A stretch of 64,000 nt of DNA from Lacinutrix sp. WUR7 (GTDB lineage Bacteria; Bacteroidota; Bacteroidia; Flavobacteriales; Flavobacteriaceae): contig NZ_CP045067.1 in NCBI RefSeq assembly GCF_016864015.1, forward strand, positions 965,001 through 1,029,000, read 5' to 3'. Both the position numbers and the translations under genes were made by a program. How positions within the stretch are numbered: position 1 is the first letter of the stretch; the number at the start of each line of letters is the position of its first letter. This document shows, in pieces, positions 42,319-51,973 of the stretch. The notes beneath the pieces are model-generated. The model saw only the letters and a program-made list of their open reading frames with translations. It was not told where the DNA came from and searched no databases.

Positions 42319-43479
42319 TTATAAGGTTCCTCTTTTTGCTTGTTCTCTTTCAATAGATTCAAAAAGTGCCTTAAAGTTTCCTGCTCCAAAACCTTTTGCT
42401 CCCATTCTTTGAATAATCTCAAAAAATAAGGTTGGTCTATCTTCTACTGGTTTTGTAAAAATTTGTAATAAATAGCCTTCTTCATCTGCGTCAATCATAA
42501 TACCTAAACCTTTTAGTTTTTCGATATCTTCTCTTAATTCGTGGCTAAACTCTTCCAGTCTTCCTGGTACAGAACGGTAATATTCGTCTGGTGGTGTGGA
42601 TAAAAATTCTACACCATTCGCTCTTAATTGCGAAACGGTTTTAATAATATCGTCTGTGGCAACAGCAATATGTTGTACTCCTGCGCCTTCGTAAAAGTCT
42701 AAATACTCCTCAATTTGCGAACGTTTTTTTCCTTCTGCTGGTTCGTTAATTGGGAATTTAATTCTACCGTTTCCGTTAGACATTACTTTACTCATTAATG
42801 CGGAATATTCGGTGTGAATTTGTTTATCGTCAAAGGATAAGAAATTTTCAAATCCCATAACATCTTCATACCATTTTACCCAAACATCCATTTGGTTCCA
42901 ACCTACATTACCAACCATGTGATCAATATATTTTAGTCCGGCAGCTGGTGGATTGTAATCGGATTCCCATTTTTCGAAACCTGGTAAAAATGCACCATTG
43001 TAATTTTTACGCTCTACAAACATGTGTACCGTTTCTCCGTAGGTATAAATTCCTGCACGAACTACTTCTCCGTGTTCGTCTGTTTCTACGGTTGGCTCCA
43101 TATATGATTTTGCACCTCTAGACATGGTTTCTTCATAGGCGTTTCTTGCGTCTTCTACCCAAAGTGCAACTATTTTTACACCATCTCCATGTTTTACAAT
43201 ATGATCGTTTATTGGAGATTTGCTATTTAAAGGTGTGGTTAGCATCAACTTGATTTTGTCTTGTGTTAACACATAACTTACAGCATCTTTAGATCCTGTT
43301 TCTAAACCTTTGTATGCATGTGATTGAAAACCGAATGCTGTTTTGTAAAAGTGTGCTGCTTGTTTTGCATTACCCACATAAAACTCTACATAATCTGTCC
43401 CTAAAAGCGGAAGGAAATCTTGTGCGCCTTCAAATATTTTTTCTAAACCGTAGTTTACTGATTTTATTTCTTTTGCCAT
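42319..43479 (-). CDS. hppD: 4-hydroxyphenylpyruvate dioxygenase
   Basis: 386-residue Fe(II) enzyme converting 4-hydroxyphenylpyruvate to homogentisate in tyrosine degradation. It is a two-domain vicinal-oxygen-chelate protein. The iron ligands correspond to His in YIDHMVGNV (about 186), His in GVQHIAVATDDI (about 270) and Glu in PTLFFEIIQRMG (near 363). GFGAGNFKALFESIEREQ is the usual C-terminal signature. Its substrate feeds hmgA, encoded directly upstream. Confidence 0.97.
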   Translation of the reverse strand: MAKEIKSVNYGLEKIFEGAQDFLPLLGTDYVEFYVGNAKQAAHFYKTAFGFQSHAYKGLETGSKDAVSYVLTQDKIKLMLTTPLNSKSPINDHIVKHGDGVKIVALWVEDARNAYEETMSRGAKSYMEPTVETDEHGEVVRAGIYTYGETVHMFVERKNYNGAFLPGFEKWESDYNPPAAGLKYIDHMVGNVGWNQMDVWVKWYEDVMGFENFLSFDDKQIHTEYSALMSKVMSNGNGRIKFPINEPAEGKKRSQIEEYLDFYEGAGVQHIAVATDDIIKTVSQLRANGVEFLSTPPDEYYRSVPGRLEEFSHELREDIEKLKGLGIMIDADEEGYLLQIFTKPVEDRPTLFFEIIQRMGAKGFGAGNFKALFESIEREQAKRGTL

Positions 43480-43527
43480 CTTTTGATGATTTTATTGTTT
43501 GTTTAAGCTATTGGTTTGCAACATGCC

Positions 43528-43594
43528 TAGCCCTGATTGAGGCTTTGTTGGAGCTCCTTGCAAAGAGCGACTGCCGAAAGCAGGAAATAGCTTC
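43528..43594 (-). repeat. 66-bp interspersed repeat, copy B
   Basis: The reverse complement of this block aligns with 15695-15760 with only about seven differences, including the shared core GGAGCTCCAACAAAGCCTCA. It lies between hmgA and hppD, 14 bp from the hmgA stop codon, so it would be transcribed within that operon. Confidence 0.8.
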
Positions 43595-43608
43595 TAATAA
43601 TTTTTATT

Positions 43609-44769
43609 TTAATGATCTAACCAAGATTTTAGATACGTTTCGTCTGCAATTTTCATTGCCTCTTCGGTAACCATTAACGGTTTAAAAGTATCTACCATCA
43701 CTGCGAGTTCATCGGTTTTTGTTTTACCAATACTACGCTCTGTAGCTCCTGGGTGCGGACCATGAGGGATTCCTGCGGGATGCAAACTAATGTGTCCTGC
43801 ATCGATATCATTACGGCTCATAAAATCGCCATCTACATAATATAAAACTTCGTCACTATCTATATTACTATGGTTGTAAGGTGCCGGAATGGAGTCTGGA
43901 TGGTAGTCATACAATCTTGGTACAAAACTGCAAACCACAAAGGCGTCTGTTTCAAAAGTTTGATGCACTGGAGGCGGTTGATGGATACGTCCGGTAATGG
44001 GTTCAAAATCGTGAATAGAAAATGCATACGGATAATTATACCCGTCATAACCTACCACATCAAAAGGATGTGTTGCGTAGACCATTTCGAAAATATCGTC
44101 TTGTTTTTTCACTTTAATAATGAAATCTCCTTTTTCATTATTGGTTTCTAATTCTTGCGGCTGACGAATATCGCGCTCACAAAACGGAGAATGCTCTAGT
44201 AATTGTCCGAACCAATTTCTATACCTTTTTGGCGTGTATATTGGTCTTCTAGATTCTACAATAAATAATCTATTATCTTCTGTATCGAAGTCTATTTTAT
44301 AGATAACTCCTCTTGGTACTAAAAGGTAATCTCCATATTTAAAGTCTAAATTACCAAGATGCGTACGCAGTTTTCCTGTTCCTTTATGGATAAATATAAG
44401 CTCGTCTGCATCTGTATTTTTATAAAAATAATCTTGTGTAGCTTGTTTTGGTGCTGCTAGAATTATGGTACAATCGCTATTAGTTAGTATTGCTTTTCGG
44501 CTTTCTAAATAATCGATTTCTGGTTTTACTTGAAACCCTCTAAAACGATAGGATTGTATATGATTTGCTTTTGCTATTTTTGGCGCAACGCTGTATTGCT
44601 TTCTTATTTCTTTTACTTGTGTTGGTCTTTGCTCGTGGTATGAGTTTGTAGACATACCATCAAAACCTATGGTACCAAATAATTGTTCGGCATAAAGGGT
44701 GCCATCTGGCTTTCTAAACTGTGTGTGTCTTTTTGGTGGAATTTTTCCTAGTTTATGATAAAACGGCAT
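43609..44769 (-). CDS. hmgA: Homogentisate 1,2-dioxygenase
   Basis: 386-residue enzyme opening the ring of homogentisate to maleylacetoacetate. The C-terminal part carries the iron-binding His cluster (ISLHPAGIPHGPHPGATE) and EVLYYVDGDFMSR; the N-terminus MPFYHKLGKIPPKRHTQFRKP is typical. It precedes hppD on the same strand, with a 129-bp gap holding the 66-bp repeat. No fumarylacetoacetase or isomerase gene is in the window, so the pathway must be completed elsewhere. Confidence 0.97.
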   Translation of the reverse strand: MPFYHKLGKIPPKRHTQFRKPDGTLYAEQLFGTIGFDGMSTNSYHEQRPTQVKEIRKQYSVAPKIAKANHIQSYRFRGFQVKPEIDYLESRKAILTNSDCTIILAAPKQATQDYFYKNTDADELIFIHKGTGKLRTHLGNLDFKYGDYLLVPRGVIYKIDFDTEDNRLFIVESRRPIYTPKRYRNWFGQLLEHSPFCERDIRQPQELETNNEKGDFIIKVKKQDDIFEMVYATHPFDVVGYDGYNYPYAFSIHDFEPITGRIHQPPPVHQTFETDAFVVCSFVPRLYDYHPDSIPAPYNHSNIDSDEVLYYVDGDFMSRNDIDAGHISLHPAGIPHGPHPGATERSIGKTKTDELAVMVDTFKPLMVTEEAMKIADETYLKSWLDH

Positions 44770-44985
44770 ACTTTTTAAATTTAAAGTTATTACATACTTT
44801 TTTTAAAACGAAATAAAATAATGCGTTATCATTCTGGATTTCTTTTCTGAAGAAATTTTAAAAAAATTAATATGTCTTGCCAAAATGGTTTCATACGTAT
44901 TGTTTTTCTATAGTCACATGATACATCCCGTTTTAGTAATGAATGGTTCATGCTTTACAAATATCGTGAAAATTTATGAGACTTT

Positions 44986-47217
44986 TTAAAACCAGAAACC
45001 TACGTTAAAAAACCACATTCCTTCTTTTGTTTCTGGTGACCAAGAGTATTTGGCTTCAATAGGGCCTAAAAAAGTATCTAAGGAATAGCCTACTGCATAA
45101 CCGGAATAATCTGGTGCGGTAAACCAATCGCCAGAATCGAAAAGGTTATCTCCTATATTAGCGTAGTTTGCTGCAAAGTTGATATGGTTCTTTTTAAAAA
45201 TTTCGTAATCAAGACTAATTGTCCCTTTTACAAAACTGTTTCCTACTAATGATAAAAAATCATAGCCATAAAACGATTTGTAATTATTAATAAAGTCATT
45301 TCCGTAACCTCCAATTACAAAATCTAAAGATCTGTCTGTATTTTCACCAATTTTAAAACCGCCTTCTGTTGCAATATTTGCTGTGATTTTCTTACTAAAA
45401 CTCTTTGCGTAACCAATAGTTGCTTTCCCTATAGAGAATTCTGAGAAATCATTATTATAGTCTGAGGAATATAAATACAAATGAAAATCTCCATCAAAAT
45501 ACACCCCTTCGTTTGGAAAGTATTTATTATCGAAAGTGTCTAGTTTTAAGTTCCCAAAAAGACTAAAATAGCTACTATTATCAAAAACCGTTTCCTCTTT
45601 ATTTGCATTAGTAAGAATGGTTTCTGTTTTTATTTTTAAATGCTTGTGTTCTGCTCCTAATGTTAATGAAAAATCTTTTCTAAATAAAGTTTGCAAGTAG
45701 AATTGATTGGTAACATCTACAAGCTTTACCTCTAGCTTATTCACATTAACAGCTAGTAACTGCTGTGGTGTTAAAATAGTTTGCGCTTGAATGTTTTGTT
45801 TAAATTGATTGTATCTAGAATGCACACCAATACTCCAGTAAAATCCTTTATCTACATAATAATCAAAATCATACCTAATATTATCACCAACAATAAAATC
45901 TAAAGAAGCTACATCACTATTAAAAAGCAACTTTTTTTGTGTTACGTTAATTAAAACAGCACTTTTATATAAATCATCATAATGAATACCTAGCTTTAGT
46001 AGTGTATTTAAATTACTTTCTTTTAGATTAACATCCATCACATAGCCTTTATCTATTTTTGAAGGCGTTAACTTATAACTTACATTTTCAAAACTATTAG
46101 TTGCTGCAAGATTATTTACGCCCTCTTGAAAAGTATTGTAACTTATTTTTTGATTTGGCTTAAATTTTAATTTACCAAGTACATAAGCTCTGGTATACTT
46201 ATCTAACCCATTAACATTTATACCTTTAATTTTTAGACTATCTATAGGTTCTATTTTGAAAGATTTTGGTTTCTTTTTTATTTGGTTAGCAACAATATCT
46301 TGAAGTTCTTCTATATGTTTATTTGTTTCAGCTACGCCGTTATCAATAATTGTTCTTCCTTCACCAAAAGACACTACATTAAAATTTGTTATATCTGGTT
46401 TAATATAAATATCCGTCTTTTTGGACTTGATTTTCATATCATTTATGGTTCTATAATTATTTATTTGAAGTAATATCTTGGTTGCTGATTGCAGGTTTTC
46501 TCTAGTTGCTAAATCATCTTGCACGTCTACACCAATAATAATATCTACTCCTTTGGCTTTTAACTCATCTATTGGATAGTTATTTACAACACCACCATCT
46601 ATTAAAACCTGATCGTCTATTCTTACCGGTTGAAATAAGGAAGGAAAAGCACCACTAGCTAAAATAGATTGTGGCAAGCTACCAGATTCTAAATACACCG
46701 CTTCTCCGTTTTCAATATTGGTAGCCACGCAAAAAAACGGAATTGGCAATTTACTAAAATCATCTATCTCACTGACATGCAAGGTTAACTTGGTTAGTAA
46801 ACTTAATGTGTTTTGCCCTCTAGATAATGCTCTTGGTAATTTTACTTTAAATTTTTTAAACGGAAGTGTTACGGCATACTTTTCAGAATTATCCCGTTCA
46901 TAAAACGTTTTTGCTTTTCGAGGTAAATTATCACTAATAATATCATCAAAATTTACAGCTTGAAAAATAGAATCTATTTCTTTCCCGGAATAACCCGAAG
47001 CATAAAGAGAACCAATAATAGCCCCCATACTTGTACCAGCAACATAATCTACTCGAATACCCAAACTATCAATAACCTTAAGTGTACCAATATGCGCAAG
47101 TCCTTTTGCACCACCACCACTCAAGACCAAACCTACTTTTAGATCTTTTTGTTCTGATTCTTGCGAAAAACTAAAAAGACTAATAAAAAGCAATATTACC
47201 GTTAGTATTTTATTCAT
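44986..47217 (-). CDS. Patatin-like phospholipase with POTRA and outer membrane barrel (type Vd-like)
   Basis: 743 residues. Signal peptide 1-19 (FSFS-Q). Patatin lipase domain (about 27-300): oxyanion SGGGAKG (33-39), nucleophile GTSMG with Ser63, and DGG with Asp207, forming the Ser-Asp dyad. A POTRA-like part (about 330-400: IKGINVNGLDKYTRAYVLGKL) leads into a BamA/TamA-type barrel ending WFFNVGFWF. This layout equals PlpD-type Vd autotransporters, which place a phospholipase on the surface. Its ATG overlaps the uvrC stop codon by 4 bp. Confidence 0.92.
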   Translation of the reverse strand: MNKILTVILLFISLFSFSQESEQKDLKVGLVLSGGGAKGLAHIGTLKVIDSLGIRVDYVAGTSMGAIIGSLYASGYSGKEIDSIFQAVNFDDIISDNLPRKAKTFYERDNSEKYAVTLPFKKFKVKLPRALSRGQNTLSLLTKLTLHVSEIDDFSKLPIPFFCVATNIENGEAVYLESGSLPQSILASGAFPSLFQPVRIDDQVLIDGGVVNNYPIDELKAKGVDIIIGVDVQDDLATRENLQSATKILLQINNYRTINDMKIKSKKTDIYIKPDITNFNVVSFGEGRTIIDNGVAETNKHIEELQDIVANQIKKKPKSFKIEPIDSLKIKGINVNGLDKYTRAYVLGKLKFKPNQKISYNTFQEGVNNLAATNSFENVSYKLTPSKIDKGYVMDVNLKESNLNTLLKLGIHYDDLYKSAVLINVTQKKLLFNSDVASLDFIVGDNIRYDFDYYVDKGFYWSIGVHSRYNQFKQNIQAQTILTPQQLLAVNVNKLEVKLVDVTNQFYLQTLFRKDFSLTLGAEHKHLKIKTETILTNANKEETVFDNSSYFSLFGNLKLDTFDNKYFPNEGVYFDGDFHLYLYSSDYNNDFSEFSIGKATIGYAKSFSKKITANIATEGGFKIGENTDRSLDFVIGGYGNDFINNYKSFYGYDFLSLVGNSFVKGTISLDYEIFKKNHINFAANYANIGDNLFDSGDWFTAPDYSGYAVGYSLDTFLGPIEAKYSWSPETKEGMWFFNVGFWF

Positions 47218-49007
47218 TTAGTATGATAATAATTATAAATTTTTGCTGCTCTAGACACGCCAACAACAGCCTCTAATTCGTCTAATTTTGCATTCGCAAT
47301 TCGTTTTACAGATTTGAATGTTTTTAATAATTCTACAATGGTTTTGTCTCCAATCCCAGGAATACCTTCCAATTCTGTATTTAATGCTGTTTTACTTCGT
47401 TTATTTCTGTGATGTTCAATCCCAAAGCGATGGGCTTCATTACGTAATTGCTGTATAATTTTAAGCGTTTCGCTTTTTTTATCTAAATATAGTGGAATTG
47501 GATCATCTGGGTAAAATAATTCTTCCAAACGCTTCGCAATTCCGATGATCGCAATTTTTCCTCTTAAATCTAATGCATCTAAACTTTTTAATGCAGAAGA
47601 GAGTTGTCCTTTTCCACCATCAATGATAATTAGTTGTGGCAAAGGCTCCTTTTCATCTAATAAACGTTTGTAACGTCTATAAACAACCTCTTCCATTGAA
47701 GCAAAATCATCTGGCCCTACTACTGTTTTTATATTAAAATGTCTGTACTCTTTTTTGCTTGGTTTTCCGTTTTTAAAAACCACACACGCCGCTACAGGAT
47801 GCGTACCTTGAATGTTTGAATTATCAAAACACTCGATATGTCTTGGCTCTTCGCTTAAATGCAAATCGGCTTTCATTTGTGCCATAATGCGTTTCACGTG
47901 CCTGTCTGGATCTGTAATTTTTATTTGCTTAAAGCGATCCATTCTAAAATACTTCGCATTACGAATAGAAAGATCTAAAATATGCTTTTTATCCCCTAAT
48001 TGTGGCACCGTGATTTTAAGATTCTCACCAACATTTACCTCAAAAGGTACATAAAGTTCTTTGGAGTTCGAGTTGAAACGTTGTCTTATTTCAGTTATTG
48101 CAAGTTCTAAAAGCTGTAGATCGGTTTCGTCTAGTTTTTTCTTTATTTCTAAAGTATGCGAACGTATTATAGAACCATAAGAAATTTGCAAGAAATTCAC
48201 ATACCCAAAGCTTTCATCGCTAACAATACTAAAGACATCAACATTGCTAATTTTCGGATTTATAATCGTAGATTTTGCTTGATAGTTTTCTAGCACTTCT
48301 ACTTTTTCCTTTATTTGCTGTGCTTCTTCAAATTGCATTTCTTCAGCAAACTGCTTCATTTGCTGTTTAAATTGCGAAAGTGAATCTTTAAAATTTCCTT
48401 TTAAAATTTCCCGAATTGCTACAATATTTTCGTCATATGCTTTTGCTGTTTCCAAACCTTCACAGGCACCTTTACAGTTTCCTAAATGATACTCTAAACA
48501 AACTTTATATTTTCCTGTCGCAATTTTTTCTGGAGACAAATCGTATTTACAAGTTCGTAGTTGGTATAAGCCTTTTATTAAATCTAAAAGGGTATACACA
48601 GTTTTCATACTGGTGTAAGGTCCAAAATATTCACTACCATCTTTAAATACTCTTCTGGTAGAAAACACTCTAGGGAATCGTTCTTTTTTTATGCAAATCC
48701 AAGGATAGGTTTTATCATCCTTTAGCAATACATTATAGCGTGGCTTATTTTTTTTAATTAGGTTATTTTCTAACAGTAACGCATCTGTTTCTGTGGCTAC
48801 CACGATATGTTTTATGCTTGCAATTTTTTTAACAAGTACTCGGGTTTTACCATTTTCATGTGTTTTGGTAAAGTAGGAGCTCACCCTTTTTTTTAAATTC
48901 TTAGCTTTACCTACATAAATAAGCGTACCCTCTTCATCAAAGTATTGATATACTCCTGGAGCATTTGGTAAGGTTTTTAGTTGTATTTTTAAAGCAGGTT
49001 CGCCCAT
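47214..49007 (-). CDS. uvrC: UvrABC system protein C
   Basis: 597-residue excision nuclease subunit for nucleotide excision repair. Domain order: GIY-YIG nuclease (about 12-95; GVYQYFDEEGTLIYVGKAKNLK split at the motif), a Cys-rich stretch (YKVCLEYHLGNCKGAC), UVR helix pair (FEEAQQIKEKVEVLENYQ), RNase H-like endonuclease (IECFDNSNIQGTHPVA, IIDGGKGQL) and C-terminal helix-hairpin-helix (LEGIPGIGDKTIVELL). Length matches the family. A TACATTTA sequence 4 bp before its ATG may be a weak -7 box. Translationally coupled to the patatin gene. Confidence 0.97.
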   Translation of the reverse strand: MGEPALKIQLKTLPNAPGVYQYFDEEGTLIYVGKAKNLKKRVSSYFTKTHENGKTRVLVKKIASIKHIVVATETDALLLENNLIKKNKPRYNVLLKDDKTYPWICIKKERFPRVFSTRRVFKDGSEYFGPYTSMKTVYTLLDLIKGLYQLRTCKYDLSPEKIATGKYKVCLEYHLGNCKGACEGLETAKAYDENIVAIREILKGNFKDSLSQFKQQMKQFAEEMQFEEAQQIKEKVEVLENYQAKSTIINPKISNVDVFSIVSDESFGYVNFLQISYGSIIRSHTLEIKKKLDETDLQLLELAITEIRQRFNSNSKELYVPFEVNVGENLKITVPQLGDKKHILDLSIRNAKYFRMDRFKQIKITDPDRHVKRIMAQMKADLHLSEEPRHIECFDNSNIQGTHPVAACVVFKNGKPSKKEYRHFNIKTVVGPDDFASMEEVVYRRYKRLLDEKEPLPQLIIIDGGKGQLSSALKSLDALDLRGKIAIIGIAKRLEELFYPDDPIPLYLDKKSETLKIIQQLRNEAHRFGIEHHRNKRSKTALNTELEGIPGIGDKTIVELLKTFKSVKRIANAKLDELEAVVGVSRAAKIYNYYHTK

Positions 49008-49139
49008 CTTGTAAATGTACTTATTTTAATTTTTTCTACAGAAAAATTACAATGCTTTTAACGGATAAATTTTTAATAAAAAAAAGATGATTTTGCTACC
49101 ACATAATTATTACATTGCGCCACTTTTTTAAAATAAAAA

Positions 49140-49565
49140 ATGACAAAAAAAACAATAGGAAGAGTAGATAAAGTAGACTTCCCAAAGCTTGATTTATATA
49201 ATATAGATGTAAAAATAGACACCGGAGCTTATACCTCTGCCATACACTGTTCGCAAATTATTGTAGATGGTGAAAATTTAAAATGCACCTTTTACAGTAA
49301 AGGACATCCTAATTTTAGCGGTAAGGAAGTAATTTTTGAAAATTACACTAAAACAGATGTCAAGAGTAGCAATGGTTTTAGGGAAAATAGATTTAAAGTG
49401 AAATCGGAAGTCGTTTTGTTTGGAAAAACATATAAGATTAACTTAACTTTAAGCACAAGAGAGGAAATGAAGTTTCCAGTACTTATAGGTAGACAATTTT
49501 TAAAAAATAAATTTTTGGTTGATGTAGACCAAGAAAACATATCACACAATTTAAAAACATTATGA
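49140..49565 (+). CDS. RimB-like retropepsin-type protease (PF05618 family)
   Basis: 141 residues. Residues 20-33 hold the aspartic protease-like triad [10 protein letters not shown] (Asp27), and near the C-terminus is [10 protein letters not shown], the second hallmark. This is the family formerly called ATP-dependent zinc protease, related to RimB of the Rim system. Its stop codon overlaps the rimK start by 4 bp (ATGA), so the two are translationally coupled and almost certainly act together, probably trimming glutamate tails or the RimK product. Single-domain, cytosolic, without signal peptide. Confidence 0.9.
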   Translation: MTKKTIGRVDKVDFPKLDLYNIDVKIDTGAYTSAIHCSQIIVDGENLKCTFYSKGHPNFSGKEVIFENYTKTDVKSSNGFRENRFKVKSEVVLFGKTYKINLTLSTREEMKFPVLIGRQFLKNKFLVDVDQENISHNLKTL

Positions 49566-50434
49566 ACATAGTTATTTTATCGCGTAACGCAAATTTATAT
49601 TCTACAAACAGATTAGTAGAAGAAGGCGAAAAACGCGGTCACCAAGTAGAGGTTATAGACCCTTTAAAGTGTGATATTATTATTGAACAACACAAACCAA
49701 CCATTTACTACAGAGACAGATATCTAGATTACGTAGATGCTATAATTCCAAGAATTGGAGCATCTATAACTTTTTATGGCTGTGCAGTGGTTAGACAGTT
49801 TGAAGAAATGGGTGTTTTTACTATTGTAACTAGTGATGCTATACAACGCTCTAGAGACAAATTACGTAGTTTACAACGTTTAAGTAAAGCAGGAATTGGT
49901 ATGCCTAAAACCGTTTTCACTAATTATTCTAGAGATGTAGAAGAAGTGATAGAACATGTTGGTGGCGTTCCTGTAATTATCAAATTACTAGAAGGAACAC
50001 AAGGACTTGGAGTTGTTTTAGCTGAAACCAAAAATGCAGCAGAATCTGTATTAGAAGCTTTTAACGGACTAGAAGCAAGAGTGATTGTTCAAGAATTTAT
50101 TGGAGAAGCAAAAGGGGCCGATTTACGTGCTTTAATTGTAGATGGTCAAGTAGTTGGCGCAATGAAAAGGCAAGGTAAAGAAGGTGAGTTTCGTTCTAAT
50201 CTACACAGAGGTGGAAGCGCAAATGTGATCAAACTAAGCGAACCAGAATTACGTTTAGCAATCAACGCATCTCGTGCTTTAAAACTTCCTGTTTGTGGTG
50301 TAGATATGCTACAATCTAGTAGAGGACCACTTATTTTAGAAGTGAATTCTACCCCAGGATTAGAAGGTATTGAAGGTGCAACCGGAAAAAATATTGCTAA
50401 AAATATTATCTCGTATATTGAGAAAAATAGATAG
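49562..50434 (+). CDS. rimK: RimK-type alpha-L-glutamate ligase
   Basis: 290-residue ATP-grasp ligase of the RimK type; in E. coli RimK adds glutamates to the C-terminus of ribosomal protein S6. The N-terminal domain starts [20 protein letters not shown]; the ATP-grasp core has [36 protein letters not shown] and metal-binding [19 protein letters not shown]. It is coupled to the RimB-like gene upstream and 7 bp before an AspA-like gene. The cassette points to reversible glutamylation of a protein or peptide. Confidence 0.95.
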   Translation: MNIVILSRNANLYSTNRLVEEGEKRGHQVEVIDPLKCDIIIEQHKPTIYYRDRYLDYVDAIIPRIGASITFYGCAVVRQFEEMGVFTIVTSDAIQRSRDKLRSLQRLSKAGIGMPKTVFTNYSRDVEEVIEHVGGVPVIIKLLEGTQGLGVVLAETKNAAESVLEAFNGLEARVIVQEFIGEAKGADLRALIVDGQVVGAMKRQGKEGEFRSNLHRGGSANVIKLSEPELRLAINASRALKLPVCGVDMLQSSRGPLILEVNSTPGLEGIEGATGKNIAKNIISYIEKNR

Positions 50435-50441
50435 TTAATTT

Positions 50442-51410
50442 ATGACAGACCATAAAGAAGCCATTACCATTCTTGGGGAAACCATAGCACTTGGAGAAAG
50501 TAAAGAAATCTCTTTTGATGTTGCTAAACTTCATACATTTAACTCTGTAGAAGTTCCCGTAATTATTGAACGTGCAAAAAAACCTGGTCCTACAGTTTTA
50601 TTAACTGCAGGAATTCATGGTGATGAAGTAAATGGTGTTGAAATTATACGCCAAATCATTGCTAAAGGAATTAATAAACCAAAAAAAGGAACCATTATTT
50701 GTATTCCGGTGATCAACGTTTTTGGGTTTATAAATCTTTCTAGAGATTTTCCTGACGGAAGAGATTTAAATAGAGTTTTTCCTGGATCGCTAAAAGGTTC
50801 TTTAGCAAGTAGAGTTGCTTACAAACTGATACATGAAATTGTACAGGAAGTCGATTTTGTTATGGATTTTCACACAGGAGGTTCCGGACGTTTTAATGCG
50901 CCACAAATTAGAATTATTAAAGGAAGCGAAACGCTCGATAATTTAGCTGAAAATTTTGGTGCTCCTTTTGTAGTTTATTCTAAAAACCTCAACAAATCTT
51001 TTAGACATACTTGTAATAAATTAGGTAAACCAATGCTTCTTTTTGAAGGTGGAAAATCTTATCACATAGACGACAATGTTGCCAATCATGGTGTAAATGG
51101 TATAAAGCGTGTGCTGCATAGCTTAGAAATGCTTTCTTCCAAATTTAAAGTTTCTAAACCTAAAACAAGCTGCGTTTTTATTAACGAAAGCAAATGGATT
51201 AGAGCAAAATATTCTGGTATGTTTAAAGCATCCATACCAATAAATAGTATGGTTAAAAAAGGAGATGTTCTTGGTAATATTACAGATCCTTATGGTAAGT
51301 TTAATCATTTTGTAAAAGCAAGTAATACGGGCTATATCATTAATGTCAACGAATTACCAATTGTATACCAAGGGGATGCATTGTTTCATATTTCAACCGA
51401 ATTATTATGA
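50442..51410 (+). CDS. Succinylglutamate desuccinylase/aspartoacylase family protein
   Basis: 322-residue zinc-dependent M14-like carboxypeptidase fold. Zinc ligands are His59 and Glu62 (TAGIHGDEVNG) and His144 (MDFHTGGSGR). It ends with a biotinyl-like hairpin region (KKGDVLGNITDPYGK). The family hydrolyses N-acyl amino acids or cuts C-terminal acidic residues. In this operon after rimK it may remove glutamate added by RimK or recycle its products. Its stop overlaps the next start by 4 bp. Confidence 0.9.
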   Translation: MTDHKEAITILGETIALGESKEISFDVAKLHTFNSVEVPVIIERAKKPGPTVLLTAGIHGDEVNGVEIIRQIIAKGINKPKKGTIICIPVINVFGFINLSRDFPDGRDLNRVFPGSLKGSLASRVAYKLIHEIVQEVDFVMDFHTGGSGRFNAPQIRIIKGSETLDNLAENFGAPFVVYSKNLNKSFRHTCNKLGKPMLLFEGGKSYHIDDNVANHGVNGIKRVLHSLEMLSSKFKVSKPKTSCVFINESKWIRAKYSGMFKASIPINSMVKKGDVLGNITDPYGKFNHFVKASNTGYIINVNELPIVYQGDALFHISTELL

Positions 51411-51973
51411 CAAAAGCAGAGTTACGAATAGCATACCGATTGCAACGCAGAGAATTAACAGCACAACAGTTAGACGATTACAGTTTAGAAATCGCCAATC
51501 AACTCTTGCAATTAGATATTTGGAACTTTTCTTTTTACCATATTTTTTTAAGTATTGAAGAACAACACGAAGTAAATACCGATTATATTTTAAACATTCT
51601 ATCTGGAAAAGATAAAAACATCGTGCTTTCTCAAAGCGATTTTAAAACAGGATTGCTGAAGAATTTTTTACTGACAGATAACACCATCATTAAAAAGAAC
51701 AAATATAACATCCCAGAACCTGTAGATGGCATTCCTATTCCCTCGGAAAGCATTGAAGTGGTATTTATACCTCTTTTAGCTTTTGATGCCAGCGGAAACA
51801 GAGTAGGTTACGGTAAAGGGTTTTACGATACCTTTTTAGCTTCTTGCAAACCGGGAACTATTAAAATCGGACTTTCCTTTTTTGAAGCAGAAGCAAGAGT
51901 AATTACGGATGTTTTTGAAGGAGATATTGCTTTAGATTATTGTGTGACACCTAAACAGGTGTATCGATTTTAG
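51407..51973 (+). CDS. 5-formyltetrahydrofolate cyclo-ligase
   Basis: 188-residue enzyme converting 5-formyl-THF to 5,10-methenyl-THF with ATP. N-terminus MTKAELRIAYRLQRRELTAQQ carries the phosphate-binding basic residues (Lys3, Arg7, Arg11, Arg14); the C-terminal motif RVGYGKGFYDTFLA is diagnostic. Coupled to the AspA-like gene by a 4-bp ATGA overlap. Its 3' end overlaps the M23 gene on the opposite strand by 4 bp. Confidence 0.94.
   Translation: MTKAELRIAYRLQRRELTAQQLDDYSLEIANQLLQLDIWNFSFYHIFLSIEEQHEVNTDYILNILSGKDKNIVLSQSDFKTGLLKNFLLTDNTIIKKNKYNIPEPVDGIPIPSESIEVVFIPLLAFDASGNRVGYGKGFYDTFLASCKPGTIKIGLSFFEAEARVITDVFEGDIALDYCVTPKQVYRF

Noticed and set aside
42240-42422. Minus-strand frame at the end of hppD
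   Set aside because: It overlaps the hppD 3' end in another frame and runs through the hppD terminator.
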